Source: Wuchereria bancrofti
Taxonomy: Eukaryota > Nematoda > Chromadorea > Rhabditida > Onchocercidae
Assembly: GCA_005281725.1 (NCBI GenBank)
Contig: SSBO01000009.1
Coordinates: forward strand, 9,145,795-9,209,794
Direction: 5' to 3'
Length of the DNA stretch: 64,000 bases
Made by a program: the position numbers and the translations under genes
Part shown: in pieces, positions 1 through 12,328 of the stretch
How the letters are laid out: every line of letters begins with the position of its first letter
Position numbering within the stretch: the first letter of the stretch is position 1
Notes under the pieces: generated by a model
What the model saw: only the letters and a program-made list of their open reading frames with translations
What the model was told of the DNA's origin: nothing
The model's database searches: none

Positions 1-3000
1 ATCGTCACAAATTCGACAACAACAACAAAATGTCGAAGAAGACGAATCATCTTGGCCAGTAACAAGACAACAATATAAACTAGAAGAAATTATTGGAAAT
101 GGTTCAACATCAATCGTTTATAGGGTTATTGGATTTAATCAAATATAATTACAATTAATTAATTTATGTTTTTTATTTCGAATTATTATTCAATTTGGTT
201 TATTGTTTTGTTTGATATTTTAAATGTTTAGCATGAATTGAAAAATTTTCGTTTCTTTTATCATTCTCATTTTGTTAACATTTATTTAAATACTATATTA
301 ATTGAGTAAATATGAATAAAAAATGAAAAGTTAACTTTTCATTTTTTATTTTCAAGAATAAATTTTTTCTTGTGATAGATAATGAAGCAATAAATAATGA
401 ATTTATATTAATATTAGCAGCGAAAAAAAAAGAAGAAACTGCTGGATGAAATTAACAAAGCATAAATTTGGCTTGATTTTTATCTTTTTTTATTCCAAAG
501 ATAATTTAATAGAGGGAAAGAAATCGAAAAATTGATTAATTATAAAATGATAAAATAAGTAGAATGATTGTTTCATGTAATATTTAACTGTTTATTTCGA
601 TATGATTACTTAATTTCATACAATATCTCATAAATAATATTATCTATTATTTATATTATCTATTATAATAAATAAATAATATTATCTATTTATTTATTTA
701 TTTATTTAGTTATTTGCTATTATTGTTATTATCATTTATATTATTATTATTAATTATTATTATCATTGTTAGTAAAATTCACAATAGATATTTATTAAAA
801 ATTTTTCCTACTATGCTAAGTAATTTGTCAGTTAATTTGATATAAATTTGAAATATTTAGCAATAAATCCCTTTATCAATTTTTTCGTTAAATTTCGATT
901 TCTTTAGAAAATTCTTATAGTAATTTCAAAAAAAAAAAAAAAAAAAGAAGGAAGGAAAGGAAGCCATTTTCAGGGTATTTGTACAGAACGAAATGAAATA
1001 TGCGCAATTAAACGCGTCGATTTAGAAAATTATAGTTTATCGCAGTTGGGAAGAGAAATTAGGGTAATTCTTTTCACTTTTGTTTTTATTATTTAATTTA
1101 CATTGTTATATAAATAACAATTTCATTAAATTATTTTTAAATTTGTTTAATAATTCAAAATTTTGAATGGATAAAATTTCTAGAATCTCTACAATTTAAA
1201 TCAGCAAATGGAATAAAAGAAATTTTAATTTATGCATATAATTTATGCTGTAATGCAGTAAATTATTGGAGATGCAGATATAATTACTAATTTAACTCAA
1301 TTTTTTCGTTTTTTATTTTAGGGATTAAAGGAATGTAGACATTCCAACGTTGTCAAATATTACACGTCATTTTACGTGGGTGAAAATTTATGGATAGTGA
1401 TGCAATTGCTTGATCGTGGAAGTTTGCGTCAAATTATGGATCGTTTAATTATGGTGAATACATTAGAGAGTTATGCAAATTAAAATTTATATTACTGTTT
1501 AATGATTATGTACACATATAAATAATTCTATGTAAAATTTAAATTTACCTATGTGATTTTACAAAATAATATTATATATATATATGCGTGAATTCAATAT
1601 TTAAATAATTTTTAATATATTGAAATGAATGGAAAGCTATTAAAGAATGTTTTCTTTGTATTATTTTATATAAATAATAAAATGTGAGTTAATTATAACT
1701 TCATTTTATTTAATTCATAATTCATTCATCATTATTTGCAAACCTTTGTTTGTTTGTTTACTTGTTTTTAAGTTATTAATTCATGGCGATAAATTGGATC
1801 AATTAATTTATATTGATACAGGAAAAAAAGTGAAACTCATTAAAAGTGAATTCAAACATATTTTTTTTAATTTTAAATTTATGCCAATGGGAAAAACATG
1901 TCTATGATTATAATATTGTAATTATTATTATAAATAATTTATTTTTGCTGCTATACCAAAATTTTCATCTTTAATATTTAATATATATATTTTATTTAGT
2001 CATTGGGTGGACGTTTTGCGCTTAACAGAGGTTTGCTAGCACAGCCTGTAATTGCTACAATATTAAAAGAAATTTTAGCTGGACTAGAATATATTCATGA
2101 TAGTAAACTTATTCACGGTGATGTTAAGGTATTAATTTTATATAAACTTCCCTTAATATTAATTAATTACTTAATTACCTTCATATCGTGCACTAATTTA
2201 AACAAGCCTATTGTTGGTATATTTTAATATATGACTGATTCAAATATTTTTATTTCTTTTGCTTTCGAACAAAAAAAAAAGAAGAAAATACAAAATTTTT
2301 CGATTCCATTCATTCAAATTATTTTAAGGCTTCAAATATACTAATTTCATCAGAAGGAAATGTTCAACTTGCCGATTTTGGTCCTTCAATTTGGGTGGAA
2401 AATGAAGAGGTAAATATATATGTATGTACACGCTCATGTATGGATTATGGAAAAAAAATTTATAATTTTGAAAAACTTAATTTTTTTCTTTTTTGTAAAT
2501 TTAAATAACACTTACAGAAGAGATAAGTATCAAAAGTAAAAATTCGAAAAGAATTTTTTTTTGAAAAAATGAAATCAAATATTTGATTATAAATACAAAA
2601 GAATAAAACTATCACTATACTTCTATGTGAATCATTAAAATTTTTTTTTCTTGTTGAATAATTTAATTTAATATAATTTGTATTATAAATGTATAATAAA
2701 TGGATGTTAACTAATTTGTTTTTTATTTTATATATTAAATTAATTTTATTTTTATTATAACTATATTTGTTTTCTTTTAGAGAACAAGAAAAAATATGCC
2801 GGGAACAGTATGTTATTTAGCACCTGAAATAGCTGTTTTAGAAGCGGATGATATGAAAAATGATGCTTATACATTTTATGTTGATATTTGGAGTTTAGGT
2901 ATAACAACATTAGAAATGGCAGCTGGTTATCCACCACATCATAACAAAGTAACTAGTATGGTTAGTTTTTTTTTTCTTTCCTTAACTTGTGAAAAAAAAA

Positions 3001-6000
3001 TTAGAATTAAAATTTTGAAATTGAAATTCTATGAAAAGAAAATTTCATCCAAATGTAATAAAGTTTAGTAAGCAATTAAAAAAAAATTGAAAAATTTTTT
3101 TTTTAATAAGAATTTGAAAAGCTAAAACTGATATTTGCGCTAACATAGAAATTTTGTTCAAAATATTTATTTAACATGTTCCGATGAAAATTTTTGCTTT
3201 CTCTTTTTTTTTTCCTCTTTTGTTGTTTAACTAATTTGTAACATTATTATAAATTAAGTGATTTGGGATTTTAATTTTAATTCTAACTTTGATTAAAAAG
3301 GTTAAAATTAAAACAATCAAAAAAAGATAGGAATAAGTTCCATTTGTACAAATTTATGATGAAAATGAAAATGACAAAAAGAATGGATGAAATGAAAGTG
3401 TTAATGAAAATGAACGATAATAAAAAAGGAAGAATGGGAAAGGAGAGAATGAATATAATTAAAATTATAACACGATAAATGTGTGAGCAAGGGACAGAGG
3501 GAAAAAGAAGAGGAAGAAAAGACAAAATTTTCAACTATTAAAAAAACCTTTCAATATTTCACACTAAAATTTATTACTGTTTTAGCAGTTAAAGCAAAAA
3601 ATAAAAAATAAAAATAATCAAAAAGAATTTAGCTATTTCAAAAGAATTACAATAATTATATCGTACAATTAAAAAAAAGAAATAAGAATTATAGAGTGAG
3701 AAATACAATTAAAAACTGTTATATTAGGAAAATATGATAAATAAAAAAAGGACTTTTTTTTTCTCTTTTCTTTTCAGATATTAAAATGGATTCGAAAAAA
3801 TGATCCACCAAATTTGGATACATATGAGGTGCGTGATTATAGCGAATATGGAAAAAAGTATCGTCATTTTGTTTCATCATGTTTAAAAGTATGTTTTATA
3901 ATATCTAGAAAATGTGAAATTTTGCAGTACTTTATATTTCATACATATTTAAGTAAACTTTATATTATTATATTTAATATCACTCATATGTAATATAATT
4001 CAAGCAACTAACCACCAAATATTCTTCGAGTAAACAGTGGTTAATTCTTTTTTTTTTGAAAGATGAAAAAGGAGGGATATATGGTTAGTTTATGAAGAGG
4101 AAAAAAGGTATCTTCGATATAATTTAAAAAAAAAACGTAAAAAAAAGTAATGATTAGTAGATATTTTAAGAAAGGATAATAGTACAAACTGTAAATAACA
4201 TATGAAAAACATCCTTCATAACTTATCAACTTAAGCATAGAGTTCATTAAAGTATTTTTCTCTTTCTGTAAAAGAAATATGATAAAAACCAATGATTTTC
4301 CCTAAATTTCATTTGTAATCAGATAAAAACTAACTGGCTATCAGAAGTTAAATCTTTTACAGTTATGAATAAATTTAATTGCAGAAGAGTGCAAAACAAC
4401 GTTGGACAGCAAAAAAACTTATCACTCATCCATTTATCAGTACTACAGCTCGAAGCACTGAATATCTTACGCATACCTTACTTGAAGCTTTCCAATCTCT
4501 TCCAACAACATCAGAAGATAAACAAAGGGCAACCTCAAGACAACTTCCACCAATTGTTGATGTTAATGAAGCAAGTGTCTTTCCATTTTCTTTATTCAGC
4601 AAAAATTTCATTCATTGCAAACAAATAAACAAATTATAAACAAAAAAAAGATATTAAAATTGCATTAATATTAATATGGAATGGATAATGAAAAAAGAAA
4701 TATTGAATGAAGGGTTAACGCTTGATCACGAATTTCGAATTCACAATTGTTTCTGTCAATTTTAAAACGTTACCCAGTAATTAATATAGCAGGAATAATA
4801 TAAAACAATAGTGAAAATGATAAGGTCTCCGGTAAATGCTGTAATATTCATCTGTCAATATGGATAAAAAATATGGGTAAAGTAATTAATCGACAGGTAG
4901 TTTAGAATAATTTCTGACGAGTTAAAGAACAAGCTAAAATCGTTTTGGATATTAATAATTACTACTACTACCGATACACGTAAATAACCTTGATTGATTC
5001 GAATATGAATATAATAACACAATCATTCGGGGAAATAATCAACCACCATGCTGATAATGATTCGTTTTCTAATTTATGCAGGAATTTTGGAATCTTCTTT
5101 TTCTGAATATACTTTCCTGGAGTACAATGTTAAATACTTCATTATACTAAAGAATGCATGTTATCTTCTCATCATTATTTTTTATTCAGACAATTCCCAA
5201 TTCATCTTTTTTGATTTCTTTTAAAAGTGAATTCAACATTGGTTTAATTATCCATCTGGAATGATTATTAAACTGATATAAAGTCCGCAGATTTGTTTAG
5301 AATGTGGAAAACGTACCAGTCAATGCTGGATGGGATTATGATATTGAAGCAGAAGAGGAACCCCGCATCAATCGGATAAACAAAACGTCTAGTCACCCAC
5401 CAGTAAGAATCCCACCAAGTGCAGAATTATCGATGGTATCCATCTATCTCTCTCACAATATATAATGATAATAATGCCCCAACTACAAACTCTTCAAATG
5501 AGCAGTTGTAATACTTTTATAGTATATCTGGAATAATCCATATAATTTGGAAAAGCAAAAAAAGGTGGACAGTAAAGAAATTCAATTTTAATGCCTTTTC
5601 CTTCTCTCTTACTTTCATCATTGTTTTATAACCTAAAATTTGTCATTGAAAGAAAAAGCAAAACAAAAAAAAAAAAAAAAAGAACTTCCAATAAAATCCT
5701 CTCCTTTTTGAAAATCGGAATTCGATATTGATCTAATGATTAGTTATTGTTAAATGAGCATGCAATCCATCTGGTTAATCGTCCTGTGCTCGATGTATTA
5801 TCTGCCACAGAAGGGAAAAGGCCAAAAAAGTGGTCACATAATTGTCCTGAACCAACTGGAAACTAGAAAAGACTTACAGTGCTATTAAATCAGATTGAAC
5901 TGGCTCATTTGCAATGAATTAATAGTTAGCGTTAAAAATGTAAAAATCTGAAATTGCATCTTTTCAGACCGTAAGTATTATACGATATGAAGAAAAGGAA

Positions 6001-6372
6001 GATGGCTCCGAGAGGATTATAATGGCGACAGAATTATTGTACACGTGTAGAAATTCGATCGAAGAGCAAGTTTTCCAACTTGTTAAAGAACGAAAACTGG
6101 AACCCAAATATTTGGTGCTTGTTGCAGCAAATCTCTGTAAAGTTACTACTGCTGCACAACGTCAGGATCTTGAAGGGAAACATTTCGCGTTTGTTATTGA
6201 ACAGAACAAGCAATCTGTAACAGTTCTCGAAATTTGCGTCACTGTTTGGTGTTACACTATAGACCATCATCATCATCATCAACAACAACATTATCAACAA
6301 CGTCAACGACAACGGCAACAACAGCAACAACAATTACTACTACGACAAGAGCAACAACAACAACAACAATAA
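1..6372 (+). CDS. Divergent GCK-3/OSR1-SPAK-like Ste20 kinase, 5' end missing
   Basis: Ten exons join in phase 0: 1-124 (partial), 974-1063, 1322-1453, 2000-2128, 2329-2409, 2781-2960, 3778-3888, 4385-4576, 5301-5435 and 5968-6372 (stop TAA), giving about 525 residues. The order is glycine loop (GNGSTSIVY), ATP lysine (CAIKRVD), kinase lobe, an acidic linker with GWDYDIEAEEEP like the OSR1 post-kinase region, then a C-terminal CCT-type domain (LVLVAANLCKV). OSR1/SPAK kinases are activated by WNK kinases and phosphorylate cation-chloride cotransporters; whether this copy does so is unknown. The catalytic loop reads HGDVK instead of HRDIK (2114-2128); the DFG and APE motifs remain, and the T-loop is GTVCYLAPE. 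The usual CCT ending (IGFAQ) is absent and the protein ends in a His/Gln tail. It lies tail-to-tail with the canonical gene at 12329-15765. It could be an active non-RD kinase or a decoy. Gene call strong, function open. Confidence 0.88.
6259..6372 (+). repeat. CAT/CAA trinucleotide tract encoding His/Gln tail
   Basis: After the last recognisable CCT residues the reading frame runs into five His codons, then mixed Gln, Arg and Leu codons, and closes with six CAA codons directly before the TAA stop. Similar CAA/ACA-type repeats continue past the stop to about 6390. This looks like a triplet expansion that became, or replaced, the C-terminus. Confidence 0.8.
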
Positions 6373-8308
6373 CAACGATAACAATGACACTAAATGTAGG
6401 AAATAGTTCCAGAATTCCCATTGCTTCAGTGCAGTAACAATCTAAATTAATTGTCAATTTCTGCTCTATATATTTAAAATGATCATTCACCATATTTCAA
6501 AGTACAGAACTGCCACTGCAATGATATCATATTTTCCATTTATAACTACTTTCACAAACCTAACTGTATCTGGATTTCTGATCTTTTCCAACGTGATAAT
6601 TGTCTGACACTTGGTGTTCGAACATTCCTAACTTTTACAATGAACTCGAATGTATTTCCAATTATTTATCAAGACAAGAGGTCTAAGCAAATGACTACTT
6701 CAATCAACCGAATCTAATTTTATGGCAACGCATTAACCAGTTATGCAAAGTTTCGAAATCACTGCCAAGACACCGGAAATATATGTGTTTCAGCTTAAGC
6801 TGTTGTTGTCGTTCTTTTCCACTGTGCTTCTAAGTTTTTCGAAACCTATTAAAACAATTGTATGTACTGGCTGTTCACTTTTTAGAATCAATTTATACTT
6901 CAATAAAAGCACAACTTTCGATTAGACTGGTCCCATCGTTAGGGGTCAAAAAACGACGTCCAGCAGTCCAACACAAATTCATAGTCTTTGCCGATGGCTG
7001 CCAACGTCAGGCATTTCATGTCCATTCCCGATATGATCTCTTAACACGTGCCAACAAAAAATGCACTCACTCCGCCCTTACTAGCTCTTCATAATTTAAA
7101 ATATAGAAATTTCACTGACTCCAACTCCCTTGTGATCATCTGAGGAGGACCTTTATTTCATTATGATTCGAAATTGTACCTACAAATACGTTTTCACAAA
7201 CCGGTATTAAACACTTATGAAAATATCATTCGGACATTTGATGAAAAAACCACAGTATAACGTGCATCGAAATGTCTCAACCACCTTTTTCTTCAGCATC
7301 CATACATTCATGTTCGTCATGCAACAGAAATTGATGGATTAGTCATTAATCATTTCAAATCCCGGACTTTTACAGTTTGCATAATTCTACTCTCTAAAAT
7401 GATTTTTAAAAGCTTGCCTAACATCATCGACTTTCCCCGTACTTTCTATCATAAAACTTCATTCTATAATCTGAAAAAAAAAAAAAAAAAAAAACGGGAA
7501 ACCACTCACGTTACAGTACATGCAACACATTTTACATTACGCTAATAACCAGAACTACGAGAATTCCTATGAATTTCAACAGATTAAACCCTTTTGTTAC
7601 AACTTACAAAAGAAACACCTCTTAGTACTACTGAAACATTCTCCTACGATTAAAAATACCGTGTTGCACCGTCAGCAAACATTATAACCGGAAGACTTCT
7701 TCGTAGGATCCTTCAGAAAACCTTCAAACTGAAAATAGCAAAAAAGCAACTTTGCTCTAATCCAAATCATTTTGAAAAATGTTCAGAACCTATTGTCAAT
7801 TTCTCTTCACACAATCAGAACCAACCCCACATTACCGGCACTGGCTTCCCCCGTCATTGATTATTGGCTTCTGTATCACTGGCGACACATCGTCTCTTCC
7901 AAAATCCTAAATGTCTTCAGCACATTTAACGTGTAACTTCTGTTAAGTAAAATTTTATGTGAGCAGAAAAATATACAATACAGTGAACACAAATTAAAAG
8001 AAAAGAGGCAATATTCAATAAGTCGAGTGAAACCCAGACAATGAGGTCTTAGCAATGAAAGTCAACTTCAAACTTTCCTGACCGATCCCAAACTCAGTTT
8101 GCTCCACAACTCCAGAGACGCCACACTTTGCATCTTTAAATTACGACAATGAAACCTAAAAATAAAACAACAAGTTGAGCAAAATACACATACACTCTGA
8201 GATCACTGAGGCTTGCATCTTTAAACCTTTTTCCAACTCCATTACGTCGAGCAAATAATTGTCGAAATACTCGGTCAATCCCAATATGGTGCATCCATGA
8301 GATTATGA
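6373..8308. other. Unassigned region between two gene ends, less AT-rich than its surroundings
   Basis: No convincing exon was found on either strand. By eye the stretch is richer in G and C than the flanking introns and holds short open frames without family resemblance, such as 6858-7094. It would carry the 3' untranslated ends of the kinase paralogue (+) and of the serine-rich gene (-). A poly-A run lies at about 7472-7494. An undetected exon or a non-coding transcript cannot be excluded. Confidence 0.4.
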
Positions 8309-9618
8309 TTATCCAACTGAAATAGCTGTTTCATGTGGAACACTTCTCGTTTCCTGTTCATTGCCTTTATACCCTGAAAAACGAATTCACCTGTACAATT
8401 TATTAATTTCCAGCGATTAAAACTGGCAGAAAGAGAATTTCCACGAATTTCATGTCCTATCTAAAAAGCTCCGAAACATGTTCAAATGTAAAGCATTACT
8501 TGAAAGAAAAACAAGAGCTCCGAAAAAACTCTGATGCAAAATCAATGTTACTGTTAACAGAAGATACAGTATCCTGGACCAGAATGCTGGACCTGGGCCA
8601 CTTCGATCGCGTTTAGCATCACACATCGAAAGGTGTGGTTTTTTTTATTTTTGAACGCAAAACATTTGGAAACTGAAACAATATCACGAACCAAACAAAC
8701 CCTAACACCATTTTACATAGCTCACCTAACATGTGCCACCTAACCATGCAAATTTCTGTCGATTTCGAGATTTCACAACCCGAAAAAACTATGGCGTACA
8801 AGGCTTCTGAATTTGGTGATGTCAACATAGCACTACAACCAAAATATTAAAAAATGCAGAAACCAACCTGAATCAACAACTGTTTTGCCATATAATTCAT
8901 CGAATAATGCATCTAAGCCAAACGGGTCCGCATCCGACTGACTGTATCGCGCTTTCTTGAAACAAACCGGCGGCGGTGGTGGTGGTGGTTCAATCATTGT
9001 GTTATCAGCTTCCATAACATTCGACAAAGGCAACTGAACACAGTTATCTTGTTGCAATAAACTGTATAAATTGTCGTTATAACCACCAAACTGTACTGTT
9101 CCACCGTCTCCACCTCCACCTCCATTTTCTGGCTCACTAGCAGGCAAATCCAAACATCCCGAGAAATCATCCATGATGATCTCGGGATGGGATTTAACTC
9201 CAAAATTAGATTCCGACCCGCAGGACGACGACGAGTACTCACGTTTCCGATTTTCCCTGCTCCTCCTACGATGACGTTTGGCAGCACGTCGTTGTTGATG
9301 TCGTTTCGCACGACGTTCACCAAGATATTTACATAACGACTGGATGAAACTTGTATGCAGCAATTCTCGTCTTAGGTCACGCTCTCTACTGTTGTAAATA
9401 ATCCGACGTCGTTGAATTGCCATTGTCAGTAATGTACGTGGTGAAAAATCACTGTCGTATTCATCACCATCATACTCTGATGATGACGATGATGATGATG
9501 ATGATGACGATGATGATGTTGTTGACGTTAACGTTAATTTCGACGCTGATGTTGATGACGACGATGTATAATTATAACAATCGTCTGGTGAGTATTTTTC
9601 ATCCAAAAGCAATACCAT
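8309..9618 (-). CDS. Serine-rich nuclear protein, possible SERTA-domain family
   Basis: The main exon is 8868-9618. A donor (CAG|GTTGGT) at 8868 leaves phase 1; an acceptor (TTTTTCAG) before 8373 joins a short last exon 8309-8373 with TAA, giving about 271 residues. This last exon is tentative, because another acceptor near 8667 also opens. The start is ATG 9618, since an acceptor-like TTTCAG ends 12 bases upstream and the earlier in-frame ATG at 9642 lies inside that signal. In order: a run of 13 Ser, then LLTMAIQRRR...DLRRELL (about residues 62-90), which aligns without gaps to the SERTA pattern of TRIP-Br/Taranis proteins; an Arg-rich nuclear-localisation-like block; poly-Gly; a run of 7 Pro; and GLDALFDELY, similar to the acidic C-terminal motif of SERTAD proteins. 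SERTA proteins are transcriptional co-regulators with E2F/DP. An IER2/IER5-type protein is the alternative (IIYNSR, LLH). Gene likely, family uncertain. Confidence 0.5.
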
Positions 9619-9629
9619 ATTGCAAATAA

Positions 9630-9635
9630 CTGAAA
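9630..9635 (-). other. Splice acceptor (cis or SL trans-splice) before the serine-rich gene
   Basis: Read on the minus strand, TTTCAG ends 12 bases before ATG 9618. Nematode messages often receive a spliced leader at such sites. It decides the start, because the ATG at 9642 would be removed. Whether an upstream cis exon exists is not visible. Confidence 0.45.
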
Positions 9636-9875
9636 TATTCATATATCATATCATGATCATCATTATTTTTCTTTTTTCCTTCTTTCCATCAAAAACTCTT
9701 CCACTTCATGACGCTAAAATCTCATTTATCCAAAAAAACAAGTGCGCAAAGGTCGAAAAAAAAAACATAACATACAACTCATGTAAAACAATCACCACTA
9801 TTATAACATACTGCTAATTCTTACCGACGAGAAATTATTCGTCAAATTATTCCTTCCAACTTAAATCTCAAACGC

Positions 9876-9905
9876 CACGTGACGTAAGCAACGTCGTATC
9901 ACGTG
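9876..9905. promoter_or_regulatory. Two CACGTG E-boxes, one fused to a CRE-like TGACGTAA
   Basis: CACGTG occurs at 9876-9881 and overlaps TGACGTAA (9880-9887); a second CACGTG is at 9900-9905, 24 bases further on. They lie about 260-290 bases upstream of ATG 9618 of the minus-strand serine-rich gene. CACGTG is the palindromic bHLH-Zip site and TGACGTAA a bZIP/CREB-ATF type site. Their clustering in a very AT-rich genome suggests a promoter; use is inferred. Confidence 0.5.
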
Positions 9906-10045
9906 AACAATTCAACAAAGAAAAGGAAAAACACCACTAAAATCCAACAAACGACCAACCAGCAACAAATTTGACGACAACTAATTTGCTCAGATGACTC
10001 AAGCCATAAACAACTAGTCCAAGCAAACCGCAACGCTTCACTATG

Positions 10046-10060
10046 CCGCGCGTTGCGCGG
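10046..10060. promoter_or_regulatory. GC palindrome CCGCGC-GTT-GCGCGG next to a TATA-like box
   Basis: A perfect 6-bp inverted repeat with a 3-base spacer is made only of CpG-type dinucleotides in an otherwise AT-rich stretch. On the minus strand it directly follows a TATA-like ACTATATGC (about 10062-10070), so it may mark the core promoter of the serine-rich gene. It could alternatively bind a dimeric factor. Confidence 0.4.
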
Positions 10061-10070
10061 TGCATATAGT

Positions 10071-12328
10071 ATTTGGGAAATAGTGCTGAATTCATTTAAA
10101 TTTATTTTATTGATAAAAAATTTTTGTCAAATATTTCATTTTTTTTTTTTTTTGAATTGATTAAATTAATCACAAATCTACTTAATCCTACGCCCATTCA
10201 CCTGGCATTTCACACAATTCCTCTCAACAAACACTCGACAGCATTATTGATTAACAGCATAACAATGAGGTACACCTGACATCCTTGGCAATCAGCCAAA
10301 CGAATAGATACATTTCCAATGTTTTCCAACTAAGACCTAATTGTTCAAAGTTTTCCCCTCCTTCCTTTGCAATTTAAATTTAGGTGAAACTAAATTTTAA
10401 ATTTCTTCGCAAATAAACCAGCTAATTGTCTTAGCTAAATCTTAATTCAATTAAAATTAGCTAACTCTTGTAATTAAATTTAGTCAATTAATAGTTTTAG
10501 AAAAGATAGAAAGTAAGATGGTGAAATTTCAATTTATCATAGCTTTTACTATGATAAGACTGAACAATTGAAGCTAATTTAATCTTATCTAATTAATCAA
10601 AATGTTTGTAGTTATTAGGAATGAATGAATGGATGGATGAATGCATATTAGTGTCTTTCCAGCTTTTTTTTCTCTTTTTATTATATATATATATAAAAAA
10701 AAAAACAAAGTAAGAGCATTGAATGTCAATTGATAATTTAATAAAAATGATTGGCGTAATTAGGAAAAATGTTTTCGAACAAAAGATAAACAAAATGAAT
10801 CATTGCGGAGCATATAAGACAAAACTGAGCAAATATATAGAATTTCTCTACCTTCAATTGATGTCACCTTAGTTGAATTACATAGATTATCATCTGATGT
10901 TATTAATGATAAAGAAAGAAGAAAACGGGTATGAATATATGAATAAAAGTAATTACTTTTTAATATAAATAACTCACGCTAATAATTTTTTTTTTCAATC
11001 ATTTTTATCTTATCCTATCAGGAATGTTACTTTTATATTCTTTTCCATCAAACATAGTGTATAATTTTCAAGAATATCAATAGTGGGATACATTTCTAAT
11101 GCTACCAAAGAGATTGCTAGAAAAGTAAATTTCTGATATTCATTTTCGTTATGCACTTAAAAAAGAAAAAAAAAAAAAGATTGTGACATCATTGTGAAAG
11201 GCGGTTATGGTGTAGAAACAAAAAAGAAACCAAATATCATGACAACGTGATAAATTGAACATTACTGATTTAACATATTCACTAGTTATGATTTCATTTG
11301 TAAAAAAAAAAACAATGATTGCAAAGCAAATACCATTCACATTTTTAAAAGATATTAATCGAACAGAGCTACTGCTATTCAATTGGATACTGCTAGGATG
11401 TTAACGATATAAAAATTGATAGAAATTATGGAAGCAGCAGTTGAATCAATTAATAAATTCTATAAACGGAAAGAATTTGCGACAGCTGACAAGTTTCAAT
11501 GAAAATTTAAAGGAAAAGCACATTTCTCAAGTAGGCAGTAACTTGGTCACTAAATCAACTTTAGTAACATACTTCTTGAAAGGAGATGGTATGCAAACAA
11601 TAGAGTCTGTAATTTCAGCTAATGTTCAAACTTGTTAATCTTTCAAAGAAAAAGAAATTGTAATTCGAAGAGTACAATTTTCATATTTAACAACAGTAAA
11701 CATCTTGGCCTATTTTATAATTGATAATTGAACAGAATCGTTGCTTCCGGTAACAGACAAGTATGCTACCATAGTAGAAAATATGCATCTGATTGGGACT
11801 AAAAATCGAACCGATGTAAAAAAGAATTAATTAATAATGACAATCTCTAGAAATTGAATCGTCAATGCAATGTCACACTTAATTTAATCATACAAAGGAG
11901 ACATTTTTGATTAGCAAATCGATGGGAAAAATCGCTTTTAGCAAAATACGAATATTGTTAGATCTTATTTTTCCCAATGCCAGTTTCAAGTAGATCCCAG
12001 AACTAAGAACTAAACAAGTCAGTGCTTCGAAATTAAAGATGCATTCTCAAATTTCTTCACATATATGTACTTAATTTTTCAATTAAGTACTGCAATCAGA
12101 CAAGCTGAAACTGACATTGAAAAAAGAAGTTACAACAGTTAAGAACCTAACATTAACTAATACTAGGAAAGCAGTTCATTTCATCTTCAAAATTTGGAAT
12201 CATATAATATCTAATCGGTGAAAGAAACAAAAGAATAAAGAATGGAAATCACAAAGACAAATACAAATCACTTCTACAATTAGAAGTCTGACCAGATTTG
12301 TCCCGAATCAGGAAAATAATGGAATAAT
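10071..12328. other. Intergenic region between serine-rich gene promoter and gck-3 3' end
   Basis: AT-rich DNA with scattered short open frames, none with family similarity. The right part would hold the 3' untranslated region of gck-3 (minus strand). A 10-bp inverted repeat with a 4-base loop lies at 12067-12090. No RNA gene was recognised. Confidence 0.45.

Noticed and set aside
4365..4628. Open frame overlapping kinase exon 8 in another frame
   Set aside because: Shadow of the real exon 4385-4576, whose frame matches OSR1/SPAK and whose splice sites keep phase.
8619..8828. Minus-strand frame starting MLTSPNSEALYAIV, as the next exon of the serine-rich gene
   Set aside because: No acceptor in the right phase at its start and no family likeness; a different last exon fits better, though that too is tentative.
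8994..9323. 109-codon minus-strand frame inside the serine-rich gene
   Set aside because: Out-of-frame shadow; the 8868-9618 frame explains the composition and the domain.
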